64,000 bases of DNA from JADJDM01 sp044352985 (GTDB lineage: Bacteria > Bacteroidota > Bacteroidia > B-17B0 > Aurantibacillaceae), in assembly GCA_044352985.1 (NCBI GenBank), contig JBILCU010000007.1, positions 1 through 64,000 of the forward strand, in the 5' to 3' direction. Positions 26,072 to 35,139 of this stretch are shown piece after piece (the first letter of the stretch is position 1; every line of letters begins with the position of its first letter). The notes below the pieces were generated by a model, which saw only the letters and a program-made list of their open reading frames with translations, searched no databases and was not told the DNA's origin. Position numbers and translations under genes: made by a program.

Positions 26072-27841
26072 TTAATCAACATTATCATGTAAAAACGAAT
26101 TGTTTGGTTTTATTTCCATTTTTTTATCATCACCTTCTGACAATGAATAACGAGAAACTTTTGAATCAGTAGAGTAACTGTTGTTGTCTTCTAACTTTAC
26201 ATTTTTACGCACAAAAGATGGCTCTCTTTCTAGTTCTTGTAAACCATCAGGGCTTTTTAATTTTAATGTAATGTCTTTTAGTTTTCTGATTCTTTCTTGA
26301 GCAGCTTTGATTTTTTCTTCACGCTCAATTTTAGAAATTTCTTCTTGTGTTAATTCAGTTTTTGTTTCTTCAGCTTGTATATCGTTTACATCTGAATTTA
26401 TAAAAACGATTTCATCAATAGTTTTTTCGCTAACTTCTACTGTTTCGTTTTTTGTTTCTTCACTTTGATTAAAACTTTCATTATTAATGTTATTTACAAA
26501 TTCAACATCATTTGTAAAATTTACTTCTTCAACACTAATTTCTGATTTTACAAACTCAATAGTATTTGTTTCTTCAAACGTATTTTCTTCTTCATCTAAA
26601 AAAACAACTGTTGGTTTTACTTCCTCTATAACTTTTTCTTCTTGAATTTCAACAACAGGAATTTCAATGTTTGCAGTTGGAAGTTCAGCTACAACAACTT
26701 CTTCAACAGATGATTTAGTAATTAGAAAAGGTTCTTCCTCTTTTGTTTCAACACTATTCTCAATTTCATTGATGATAGAGGTTTGTTTTGGAGCTTCTTC
26801 TATAACGGTAGTTTTTACTTCATCAGTTAAAGTAACTACTTCTTTTTCTAATTTTTTTGGAGACTCAAATCCAAACGGATCATTCGATTGAAAGCCAGTT
26901 GCAATGATGGTTACGTTTACATTGTCACCTAACGATTGATCAATTCCGTAACCGGTAATCAATTCTGCGCTATATCCACTCTCTTCTTGAATATAATCTG
27001 TAATCTCTGTAAATTCATCCATCGAGATATCATCGCTTCCGCTCATGATGTTTAACAATACGTGACGTGCACCACGAATATTGCTGTCGTTTAATAATGG
27101 TGAATTTAAAGCGCCTTCAACAGCTCTGATTGCTCTGTTTTCACCAGACGCAGATGCAGTTCCCATGATTGCTCTACCGCTATCTTTCATAACTGTTTTA
27201 ACATCATTAAAATCTACATTGATGTGTAAATTCAAACTAATGATTTCAGCTATTGATTTTGCAGCACCTGTTAACACATTATCTGCGTGAGCAAAAGCTT
27301 CACTCATTTTAAGATTACCATAAATTTCACGTAACTTATCATTACAAATTACCAGTAATGTATCTACGTATTTCTTTAATTCTTCTAAGCCTGAATCAGC
27401 TTGAAATTTACGTTTTTTACCCTCAAAAGTAAATGGAAGAGTAACTATTGCAACAGTAAGAATACCCATTTCTTTAGCAACAGAGGCAATGATAGGAGCA
27501 GCTCCTGTTCCTGTGCCACCACCTAAACCAGCTGTAATAAAAACCATTTGCGTGCCATCAGATAAATATTTTCTAATATCATCAATTGTTTCTAATGCTG
27601 AATTTTTTCCCATTTCAGGAATTGAACCAGCACCTAATCCTTTGGTAAGATTAAATCCTAATTGGATTTTGTTGTTTACAGGACTAATTTCTAGTGCTTG
27701 TTTATCGGTATTACAAACAATGAAATCTACTCCTTGTATCCCTTGACGATACATGTGATTTACGGCATTACTTCCGCCGCCACCTACACCAATTACTTTG
27801 ATAATTGATCCTGATTCTGAAGGTAATTCGAATTGCATCAT
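26072..27841 (-). CDS. ftsZ: Cell division protein FtsZ
   Basis: A 589-residue tubulin-like GTPase that forms the division ring. The globular domain covers about 1-325, with GVGGGGSNAVNHM (18-30), the GTP signature GGGTGTG (107-113) and the T7-loop region NVDFNDVKTVM. A long Glu/Val-rich disordered linker (about 330-565) follows, with many EE and VEE repeats. The C-terminal peptide NSFLHDNVD is the Bacteroidota form that binds FtsA. It is about 200 residues longer than E. coli FtsZ because of the linker, which is usual in this phylum. ATG start; last gene of the cluster, 54 bp after ftsA. Confidence 0.97.
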   Translation of the reverse strand: MMQFELPSESGSIIKVIGVGGGGSNAVNHMYRQGIQGVDFIVCNTDKQALEISPVNNKIQLGFNLTKGLGAGSIPEMGKNSALETIDDIRKYLSDGTQMVFITAGLGGGTGTGAAPIIASVAKEMGILTVAIVTLPFTFEGKKRKFQADSGLEELKKYVDTLLVICNDKLREIYGNLKMSEAFAHADNVLTGAAKSIAEIISLNLHINVDFNDVKTVMKDSGRAIMGTASASGENRAIRAVEGALNSPLLNDSNIRGARHVLLNIMSGSDDISMDEFTEITDYIQEESGYSAELITGYGIDQSLGDNVNVTIIATGFQSNDPFGFESPKKLEKEVVTLTDEVKTTVIEEAPKQTSIINEIENSVETKEEEPFLITKSSVEEVVVAELPTANIEIPVVEIQEEKVIEEVKPTVVFLDEEENTFEETNTIEFVKSEISVEEVNFTNDVEFVNNINNESFNQSEETKNETVEVSEKTIDEIVFINSDVNDIQAEETKTELTQEEISKIEREEKIKAAQERIRKLKDITLKLKSPDGLQELEREPSFVRKNVKLEDNNSYSTDSKVSRYSLSEGDDKKMEIKPNNSFLHDNVD

Positions 27842-27895
27842 GGTATTTATGTTTTTTATTGTTGGGTTGTTTTTTAGTTATTACTTGTTGTTTAA

Positions 27896-29302
27896 TTATT
27901 CAATATCATCTTTTAACCAGGTGCCAACTTTTTTGGTAAAATTTTCCAAAATAGATGTTCTTGGTTGTTTTGAATGTGTAGCCACTTTTGGTTTCTCATC
28001 TTTCTCAGGAGCTTTTGCAGTAACTTGTTGTACTTTGTTTACTTTATTATTACGCTCTGTTTCTGCTTCCATCTTTTTAATTCCAAGCATAACTAAACCT
28101 ACACCTGTTGCGAAAATTGGATTAGTAATGTTTTCAGATGTTTTTGCTAAATGTTCGTTTGGTGTTCCAATTCTGCAATCCATACCTGTAAAGTATTCTA
28201 CAAGTTGTGGTAAATGTTTTAATTGTGACCCACCTCCTGTTATAACAATACCTCCGGATAATTTTTTTTCGTAACCTGAGTTTTTTATCTCATACATTAC
28301 AAAAGCTAAAATTTCTTCTACTCTTGCTTGGATAATATTTGCTAAAGTTTTAACTGATATTTCTTTATGTGGTCTGCCTTTTAAACCGGGTATAGCAACA
28401 ACTTGATTTTCCTGATTTTCTGTTGCTAATGCCGAACCAAATCTTAATTTTAATTGCTCTGCTTGTTTAGCAATTATTGAACAACCCACTTTAATGTCGT
28501 CTGTAATTATATTTCCACCTAAAGGAATAACTGCAGTATGTCTGATAATGTTGTCGTAAAATATTGCTACATCAGTAGTTCCACCACCAATATCAACTAA
28601 AACAACTCCTGCTTCTTTTTCTTCATCGCTCAATACAGAATCTGCAGATGCTAATGGTTCTAAATTTAAATCGTCAATTTTTAATCCTGAACGCTCAACA
28701 CATTTGTAGATATTTTTGATTGCAGATACTTGTCCGGAAATGATATGAAAGTTTCCTTCTAATCTAACTCCAGCCATACCTATTGGATTACGAATGCCTT
28801 GTTCGCTATCTACTATATAGTCTTGTGGAATTACGTGTATAATTTCATCTCCTGGTTGCATTACTAAACGATGCATGTTTTCAATTAAATTATCAACATC
28901 ATTTTGCCCGATTTCCTCGTCAATAGATTTACGGGTAATCATTCCTCTGTGTTGTAAACTTTTAATGTGTTGTCCGGCAATACCAACAATAACTTCATTT
29001 AAGTCGATTATTTGTTCTGCTTTTCCAACAAAAGTTTCTTCAACAAGTTTTTTCTCCCCGTTAATTTCCTTTTCCATGTTGAACTTAAAGTTGACATCTT
29101 TTGCCAAAACATCAGCAATTGCGTCTTTAATTGAGCCTATTGCTTCTTCAATGTTTACTACAACGCCACGTTTAATGCCTAGTGAAGGTGCTTTACCTAA
29201 TGCAAGGATTTCTATTTTACCATATTCGTTTTTACGACCTATGATTGCGGCAATTTTGGTTGTACCAATATCTAAACCTACTACAAAGTCAGAAGCTTCC
29301 AT
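27896..29302 (-). CDS. ftsA: Cell division protein FtsA
   Basis: A 468-residue actin-like ATPase that tethers FtsZ filaments to the inner membrane. The phosphate loops GLDIGTTKIAAIIG and VDIGGGTTDVAIF and the adenosine segment ITGGGSQLKHLPQ are clear. The C-terminus LENFTKKVGTWLKDDIE is the amphipathic membrane-targeting helix. Subdomain 1C has an insert with KEINGEKKLVEETFVGKAEQ. I chose the ATG at 29302, 4 nt after the ftsQ stop; an upstream TTG at 29326 would overlap ftsQ and add eight residues. Confidence 0.96.
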   Translation of the reverse strand: MEASDFVVGLDIGTTKIAAIIGRKNEYGKIEILALGKAPSLGIKRGVVVNIEEAIGSIKDAIADVLAKDVNFKFNMEKEINGEKKLVEETFVGKAEQIIDLNEVIVGIAGQHIKSLQHRGMITRKSIDEEIGQNDVDNLIENMHRLVMQPGDEIIHVIPQDYIVDSEQGIRNPIGMAGVRLEGNFHIISGQVSAIKNIYKCVERSGLKIDDLNLEPLASADSVLSDEEKEAGVVLVDIGGGTTDVAIFYDNIIRHTAVIPLGGNIITDDIKVGCSIIAKQAEQLKLRFGSALATENQENQVVAIPGLKGRPHKEISVKTLANIIQARVEEILAFVMYEIKNSGYEKKLSGGIVITGGGSQLKHLPQLVEYFTGMDCRIGTPNEHLAKTSENITNPIFATGVGLVMLGIKKMEAETERNNKVNKVQQVTAKAPEKDEKPKVATHSKQPRTSILENFTKKVGTWLKDDIE

Positions 29303-29306
29303 ATTA

Positions 29307-30119
29307 TTATTTTTTAGTGCAGACAACTTGATTTTTATATTTTAAATTAACTACTGAATACTTGTTCCAAGCATCAATACTGTTTAAACCTTCTTTATAA
29401 AACATTTTTAGTTTATTGAATTTTTCCGGAATATCTTCGCTGTTTCCAAACACAATTTTGTGATTGCCTATTGTAGCATACAATTCAATTTCTTTTTTTG
29501 TGTTTACATAAATCTGTTGTATCATGCTATTTAGTAAAGTGTCCCTCTCGATATACTCTGCAACATGAAACACATTATCAATAACACATAATTTATGTAG
29601 TGCTGTATCCTTTTCAATTTTATCAATTGAATAATTATAAAATGATGAATAGCTTTCACAGATGATTCCGTTTGCAAATGGTACCCTAGCAGAGTAATTA
29701 TCTGATAAAGGCATTAATTTGCCTTTTGAATCAATATAAAAACTTTCTCCTTGTGTATTCATTATTCTTACTACCGGTTTACGCTGTGTTACTTTAATTT
29801 CTGCTCTTCCATTTATATCTACTGATACATCTGCTTTTTCAATTGCTGGATGTGTATTTAATGCGTTTTCTATTTCAACAACGTGTATGTCTTTTAATTT
29901 CTGATTAACAATAAAATCTTTACGATCGTTCAAATAGTTACTTACCACATTTTCATCAATAAATGAATTTTCAGACTCGTTAGTTACAATCACATTAATT
30001 GATTGTCCCATAACTTCTTTCTCTTCAGCATTTACAAACCCGAGTAGGGCAGCAAAAGATGATATTCCAATAATCCAAAGAACGAAAACAATTATCTTTT
30101 TTAGTTTAAATTTTTTCAT
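29307..30119 (-). CDS. ftsQ: Cell division protein FtsQ
   Basis: A 270-residue bitopic membrane protein of the divisome. A short basic N-terminus (KKFKLKK) leads into one transmembrane helix (about 9-27). A periplasmic POTRA domain follows (about 35-110, with IENALNTHPAIEKADVSVDINGRAEIKVTQRKPV), then the beta domain. FtsQ links FtsL and the late divisome proteins. ATG start; it overlaps the end of murC by 14 bp, so translation is probably coupled. Sequence is poorly conserved in this family; the call rests on the POTRA pattern and the position between murC and ftsA. Confidence 0.9.
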   Translation of the reverse strand: MKKFKLKKIIVFVLWIIGISSFAALLGFVNAEEKEVMGQSINVIVTNESENSFIDENVVSNYLNDRKDFIVNQKLKDIHVVEIENALNTHPAIEKADVSVDINGRAEIKVTQRKPVVRIMNTQGESFYIDSKGKLMPLSDNYSARVPFANGIICESYSSFYNYSIDKIEKDTALHKLCVIDNVFHVAEYIERDTLLNSMIQQIYVNTKKEIELYATIGNHKIVFGNSEDIPEKFNKLKMFYKEGLNSIDAWNKYSVVNLKYKNQVVCTKK

Positions 30120-31500
30120 GTTGTGCTGAAAGTAATTGTTGAATTGGTTCGCAGAACTGATCTATGTCTCCTGCTCCCATGGTTAACAAAACTTCAATTT
30201 TGTTTGACTTGATTACATCAAGTAACATTTCTTTTTTTACTACTTGTTTTTTATCTAGCTTTATTTTATTCAGTAGCATTTCAGAATTGATATTAGGAAT
30301 TGGCTTTTCTCTTGCAGGATAAATTTCCATTAAAAACAATTCATCTAAAAGTTCTAGGCTACTTGCAAATTCATCAGCAAAATCTCTTGTTCTTGTAAAG
30401 AGATGAGGTTGAAATATTCCGCTTATTTTTTTATTTGGGAACAAACCTCTTACTGAAGAGATGAAAGCTTTTAGTTCTTCAGGATGATGAGCATAATCAT
30501 CAATGTAAACTAATTCTGAGCTTTTAACTCTGATATCAAATCTTCTTTTCACACCTTTAAAAGAACGTAGTGCGCTAATTATTGTATTGCTATCAATTCC
30601 AATTTGAAGTGCAATTGCAATTGCTGCAACTGAATTTTCAACATTGTGTTTTCCTGGTATTCCCAGTGAAATGCCTTTTAATTCAGTGTTTACCGATACA
30701 AAATCAAAAAAGAACTGGTCGTTTTCAATTTTTATATGTTGTGCACAATAATCCGCATTTAAAGATACATCGTATGTATGCGTGTTTCCGCTTAGCTGCA
30801 ATGTGTTATCAACATTTTTTTTAACAAGAAGAAAGCCGTCTTTTTTTAGTTGTTGTCCAAACAGTCTGTAACTGTCATGCATGTATTTTTCATTTTCGTA
30901 AATATCAAGATGATCTGCGTCAACACTTGTAATGACAGCATAGTCAGGATGTAGAGTTAAAAACGAACGATCATATTCATCGGCTTCAACAACTAAAAAA
31001 GTATTGTCATTAATTTCATCATTTCCCAATATTAAATTGGTGTTGTAATTTTTTGTAATTCCACCAAGAAATGCATAGCAATTGTAACCTGCATGCTTAA
31101 TGATGTGGGCCATCAACGATGAAGTTGTTGTTTTGCCATGTGTTCCGGCAATGGCAATAGTTTTAAAATGTTTTGTAATCTCACCTAAAACTTCTGCGCG
31201 TTTTTTTATTTGATAATCTTCTTGTTTAAGGTATACATATTCTTCATGGTCAACTGGTACAGCAGGCGTATAAACAATCAATACGTTTTCTTTACTATGT
31301 TCAGCTAATTCTTTTTTTAGTAGTTCCACTGATTCGTTAAAATGAATTTTTATCCCTTCTTTTTGCAATTCATCAGTTAAGCTAGTTGATGTTTTGTCGT
31401 AACCAGTAACTTTAATTTTATAGTGATTAAAATAACGCGCAAGCGCACTCATGCCTATTCCGCCAATGCCTAAAAAGTAGATGAGTGTATATTGATTCAC
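30106..31500 (-). CDS. murC: UDP-N-acetylmuramate--L-alanine ligase
   Basis: A 464-residue ATP-dependent ligase that adds L-Ala to UDP-MurNAc, the first peptide step of the peptidoglycan precursor. The N-terminal UDP-binding motif is FLGIGGIGMSALARY (9-23), the ATP loop is AGTHGKTTTSS, the carbamate/metal region includes EADEYDRSFL, and the C-terminal domain has DDYAHHPEE and FQPHLFTRTRDF. The start is GTG, one nt after the murG stop. It overlaps ftsQ by 14 bp. Full-length and normal. Confidence 0.97.
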   Translation of the reverse strand: MNQYTLIYFLGIGGIGMSALARYFNHYKIKVTGYDKTSTSLTDELQKEGIKIHFNESVELLKKELAEHSKENVLIVYTPAVPVDHEEYVYLKQEDYQIKKRAEVLGEITKHFKTIAIAGTHGKTTTSSLMAHIIKHAGYNCYAFLGGITKNYNTNLILGNDEINDNTFLVVEADEYDRSFLTLHPDYAVITSVDADHLDIYENEKYMHDSYRLFGQQLKKDGFLLVKKNVDNTLQLSGNTHTYDVSLNADYCAQHIKIENDQFFFDFVSVNTELKGISLGIPGKHNVENSVAAIAIALQIGIDSNTIISALRSFKGVKRRFDIRVKSSELVYIDDYAHHPEELKAFISSVRGLFPNKKISGIFQPHLFTRTRDFADEFASSLELLDELFLMEIYPAREKPIPNINSEMLLNKIKLDKKQVVKKEMLLDVIKSNKIEVLLTMGAGDIDQFCEPIQQLLSAQHEKI

Positions 31501-31501
31501 G

Positions 31502-32602
31502 TTATTTACTTATTAAATTCAAAATTTCCATAGCAATTTGTTTTGCTGCATTTGGCATTGCCATTTTTGAAATATTATTTTTTAATTCTTGTTGCAATTG
31601 ATTATTGTTGATTAAGTCAATCACAAGTTTTATTAATTCGTTTTTTGCATCAACATCCTTTACCATTAATGCAGCATTTGTCTTAACTAATGCCATCCCA
31701 TTTTTAGTTTGATGATCTTCAGCAACATTGGGTGAAGGAACTAAAATGCATGGCTTACCTATAATTTGTATCTCTGAAACTGAACTTGCACCTGCTCTTG
31801 AGATAATGCAGTCGGCTGCAGCATAAGCAAGATCCATTTTGGAAATAAAATCAAATGCTTTTACATTGCTAAACTCCTGCGCTTGTTTTTTAGCTGTTTC
31901 AATATACGTTTTACCTGTTTGCCATATTACTTGGATATTGTTTTCAGTAAGTGTTTTTAAACCAGAACCAATAGCTTCATTTATTGTTCGAGCACCTAAT
32001 GAGCCTCCAATAATTAAAATTGTTTTTTGTTGTTCATTTAGTCCAAATAATGAAATTGCCTCTTGTCTTTTTTCTTCAATTGATTTGATGTCTTGACGAA
32101 CAGGATTACCTGTAAATACTATTTTGTCTTTTGGGAAAAATCTGTCTAATCCTTCATAGGCAACGCAAATTTTATTTACTTTTTTAGACAATAATTTATT
32201 TGTTATTCCCGGATACGAATTTTGTTCCTGAATTAACGTTGGAATTCCTTTTGATGCAGCAGCACGTAATGTAGGCCCGCTTGCATAACCACCTGTCCCT
32301 ATTACAGCATCAGGTTTAAAGTTGTTAATTATTTTTCTTGCTTTAAGTATACTTGATATAACTTTAAGTGGAAATGATAAATTGGATATGGTTAATTTGC
32401 GCTGCAATCCACTGATCCAAAGTCCGATTATTTTATAACCTGCTGCTGGTACTTTTTCCATTTCCATCCTTCCTTTAGCACCTACAAATAAAAATTCAGC
32501 ATCGGGCTTCATTTTTTTTAATTCATTAGCAATGGCAATTGCAGGAAAAATATGTCCTCCTGTACCGCCACCACTGATAATGAATTTTAATTTTTTGCTC
32601 AT
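31502..32602 (-). CDS. murG: UDP-GlcNAc:lipid I N-acetylglucosaminyltransferase MurG
   Basis: A 366-residue GT-B enzyme on the inner face of the membrane that turns lipid I into lipid II. The N-terminal G-loop ISGGGTGGHIFPAIAIANEL (9-28), GTGGYASGPTLRAA, the NSYPGITNKLL acceptor loop, the second G-loop GGSLGARTINEA and the UDP-GlcNAc motif ISRAGASSVSEI are all visible. ATG start, 12 bp after ftsW. No oddity seen. Confidence 0.97.
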   Translation of the reverse strand: MSKKLKFIISGGGTGGHIFPAIAIANELKKMKPDAEFLFVGAKGRMEMEKVPAAGYKIIGLWISGLQRKLTISNLSFPLKVISSILKARKIINNFKPDAVIGTGGYASGPTLRAAASKGIPTLIQEQNSYPGITNKLLSKKVNKICVAYEGLDRFFPKDKIVFTGNPVRQDIKSIEEKRQEAISLFGLNEQQKTILIIGGSLGARTINEAIGSGLKTLTENNIQVIWQTGKTYIETAKKQAQEFSNVKAFDFISKMDLAYAAADCIISRAGASSVSEIQIIGKPCILVPSPNVAEDHQTKNGMALVKTNAALMVKDVDAKNELIKLVIDLINNNQLQQELKNNISKMAMPNAAKQIAMEILNLISK

Positions 32603-32614
32603 TGCTTATCTGTT

Positions 32615-33778
32615 TTATGCCGCTTGTAAATTTGTGTCTTCTTTTTCCTCGGTTTCTTCAATCGTTTCTTTACTTACACTTATTATAATACCTATTGTAA
32701 TACTTGTAAACCAAATAGAGGTACCTCCCATACTTATTAAAGGTAATGGCTGTCCGGTAACCGGAAATAAATTAACGGCAACTGCCATGTTGATTAAAGC
32801 TTGAAAGACTAAGCTTGTACTTAAGCCTACTGCGAGTAAGCCACCAAAAACTTTTTCTGTTTCACGTAAAATTCGAATTGATCTAAATAATAAGACCATG
32901 TATAAGAACAATAAGATAAAACCAGATATAAACCCATATTCTTCTATGATAATTGCATATACAAAATCTGATGCAGATTGGGGTAAAAAGTTTTTTTGAG
33001 TACTATTACCCGGTCCCATGCCAAATAAACCACCTTTGGCAACTGCAATTTTTGCTTGTTCTGCTTGATAATTACTTTGCGTATCTCCAATTATAAAATT
33101 TTCAATACGTGCTTTCCAGGTTGGCCCACGTTTTACTATATCTGGTTTGTACCATATTACTGCGCCAAATAAAAAACCTGCAACCAACGTACATGAAACG
33201 ATGCCGAATATAAATTTTAATGGTACTCTACCAACAAATAAAATCAATAAACATGTAGAAAATAATAATGCAGCTGTTGAGAAGTTAGCAGGTAAAATCA
33301 ATACACAGATGCAGCCAATTGGAAATAAAAGTGACCAAAAAACAACTTTAATATCATGTAGTTGATCTTGTTTTATTGCTAACATTCTTGCAACATAAAT
33401 AATCAAAGCGCACTTTGCAAAATCAGAAGTTTGAAAAGTTAATTTTAATCCAGGTATTTCAAGCCATCTGCTAGCTTCACCTGAGTTAACCCCTTTAAAT
33501 AATGTATATATTAATAATGGTATTGAAATAAAATAGGCAACCATGGAAATACGCGAAAGGTATTTGTAATTCATTCGATGAACTGCAAACATGATAATTA
33601 GTCCGGCAAAAATTAAACCAGCATGACGAATTAAAAATGCTTCTGTATCTCCGCTTTTTGAACGTTGCGCTAATGCATTACTAGAGCTGTAAACTACTAA
33701 AATAGAGATAAGTGATAGTATTAGTACTACTACCCAGATTACCTTATCTCCTTTTAAATAGTTAAATAGCTTTACCAT
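32615..33778 (-). CDS. ftsW: SEDS-family peptidoglycan glycosyltransferase FtsW
   Basis: A 387-residue polytopic membrane protein with about ten transmembrane helices. It polymerises glycan strands at the septum together with the class B PBP encoded upstream in the cluster. SEDS features include the YKYLSR region after TM2, the catalytic-loop area with GVNSGEASRWLEIPGLKLTFQTSDFAK and the late INMAVAVNLFPVTGQPLPLISMGGTS motif. The last is the strongest family mark. ATG start. The position between murD and murG is the usual one for FtsW rather than RodA. Confidence 0.95.
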   Translation of the reverse strand: MVKLFNYLKGDKVIWVVVLILSLISILVVYSSSNALAQRSKSGDTEAFLIRHAGLIFAGLIIMFAVHRMNYKYLSRISMVAYFISIPLLIYTLFKGVNSGEASRWLEIPGLKLTFQTSDFAKCALIIYVARMLAIKQDQLHDIKVVFWSLLFPIGCICVLILPANFSTAALLFSTCLLILFVGRVPLKFIFGIVSCTLVAGFLFGAVIWYKPDIVKRGPTWKARIENFIIGDTQSNYQAEQAKIAVAKGGLFGMGPGNSTQKNFLPQSASDFVYAIIIEEYGFISGFILLFLYMVLLFRSIRILRETEKVFGGLLAVGLSTSLVFQALINMAVAVNLFPVTGQPLPLISMGGTSIWFTSITIGIIISVSKETIEETEEKEDTNLQAA

Positions 33779-33789
33779 TACTTATATTT

Positions 33790-35133
33790 TTATAAACTTC
33801 TTACTGCGCCTTTAAATTGCATTCCTCTGTCTTCATAGTTTTCGAATAAATCGAAACTTGCACATGCAGGTGAAAGTAAAACAACATCACCTTTTTTTCC
33901 GATTTGATAGGAATGAGCAACTGCTTCTTTTGCTGATTTTGCTTCTACAATTGTTTCAACTACTGAAGAAAAAATATCAATGATTTTTTGATTATCAGTT
34001 CCTAAACAAACAATTGCTTTAACTTTTGATTTTGCCAAATCAATTAATTGGTTGTAGTCGTTACCTTTATCTACACCACCTACAATCCAAACTACTGGTT
34101 TTACCATTGATTCTAATGCATACCATGTTGAGTTTACATTTGTTGCTTTTGAATCGTTAATGAATTCAATTCCATTGATCGTTGCCACGAACTCTAATCG
34201 GTGTTCTGCATTAACGAAATCGGTCATACTTTCTCTTACAATGTCTTTTCTAACATCAACGATGCGTGATGCAATTGAAGCCGCCATGGCATTGTAAACA
34301 TTGTGTTTGCCTTGTAATGCTAATTCTTCGATAGTCATAGTTAACTGGTTTTGGTTTATATTTATTATTATTTGGGTTTCGTTTTCTAAATAAGCTCCTT
34401 CTTTTTGTATTTGATTTTTAATAGAGAATGGATAACATTTTGCACTTGGCTTAACTATGCCCATAAACTTTGAAATCACTTCATCATCTGAACAGTAAAT
34501 AAATGCATCAGCATTAGTTTGATTTTGTGTTATTCGAAATTTAGATAAAGCATAATTATCGAATTTGTATTCGTATCTATCTAAGTGATCAGGTGTAATA
34601 TTTAAAAGAATAGCAACATCTGTTTTAAAATCATACATTCCATCTAATTGAAAACTGCTTAATTCCAATACATAATAATCGTAGTTTTCGGTAGCAACTT
34701 GACGTGCAAAACTCTTTCCTACATTTCCGCCCAGACCAACATGATAACCTGCTTTATTTAAAATGTGGTAGGTGAGGAGTGTGGTTGTTGTTTTTCCATT
34801 ACTACCTGTAATGCAGATTTTTTTAGCATTCGTATATCTTCCTGCAAATTCAATTTCGGATATTACAGGAATATTTACACTTCTTAATTTTTTAATTAAT
34901 TCTACTTTATCAGGTATACCAGGACTTTTAATGACTTCGTTTGCATTTAAAATAAATGCCTCTGTGTGCTTTCCTTCTTCAAAAGCAATTTGATTTTCGA
35001 TTAACTCGTTTTTGTATTTTTCTTTTATCTCGCCTTTATCGGAAACAAATACGTCATATCCTTTAGCATTTGCTAAAAGTGCGGCACCAACTCCACTTTC
35101 TCCACTGCCTAATATAACGATACGTTTATTCAC
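33790..35133 (-). CDS. murD: UDP-N-acetylmuramoylalanine--D-glutamate ligase
   Basis: A 447-residue Mur ligase that adds D-Glu to UDP-MurNAc-L-Ala. N-terminal Rossmann motif ILGSGESGVGAALLA (7-21), ATP loop ITGSNGKTTTTLLTYH, ELSSFQLDGM, the NITPDHLDRY loop, INDSKATNVNSTWYAL and WIVGGVDKGNDYN are all present. C-terminal LLSPACASFDLFENYEDRG completes the family pattern. The start codon is GTG, 6 nt after the mraY stop. Confidence 0.97.
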   Translation of the reverse strand: MNKRIVILGSGESGVGAALLANAKGYDVFVSDKGEIKEKYKNELIENQIAFEEGKHTEAFILNANEVIKSPGIPDKVELIKKLRSVNIPVISEIEFAGRYTNAKKICITGSNGKTTTTLLTYHILNKAGYHVGLGGNVGKSFARQVATENYDYYVLELSSFQLDGMYDFKTDVAILLNITPDHLDRYEYKFDNYALSKFRITQNQTNADAFIYCSDDEVISKFMGIVKPSAKCYPFSIKNQIQKEGAYLENETQIIININQNQLTMTIEELALQGKHNVYNAMAASIASRIVDVRKDIVRESMTDFVNAEHRLEFVATINGIEFINDSKATNVNSTWYALESMVKPVVWIVGGVDKGNDYNQLIDLAKSKVKAIVCLGTDNQKIIDIFSSVVETIVEAKSAKEAVAHSYQIGKKGDVVLLSPACASFDLFENYEDRGMQFKGAVRSL

Positions 35134-35139
35134 TATTAA

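Noticed and set aside
27798..29345. Long plus-strand frames (27798-28274 and 28875-29345) opposite ftsA
   Set aside because: They are antisense to well-supported genes, and their hydrophobic Ser/Phe/Ile-rich translation is what antisense reading of AT-rich genes produces.
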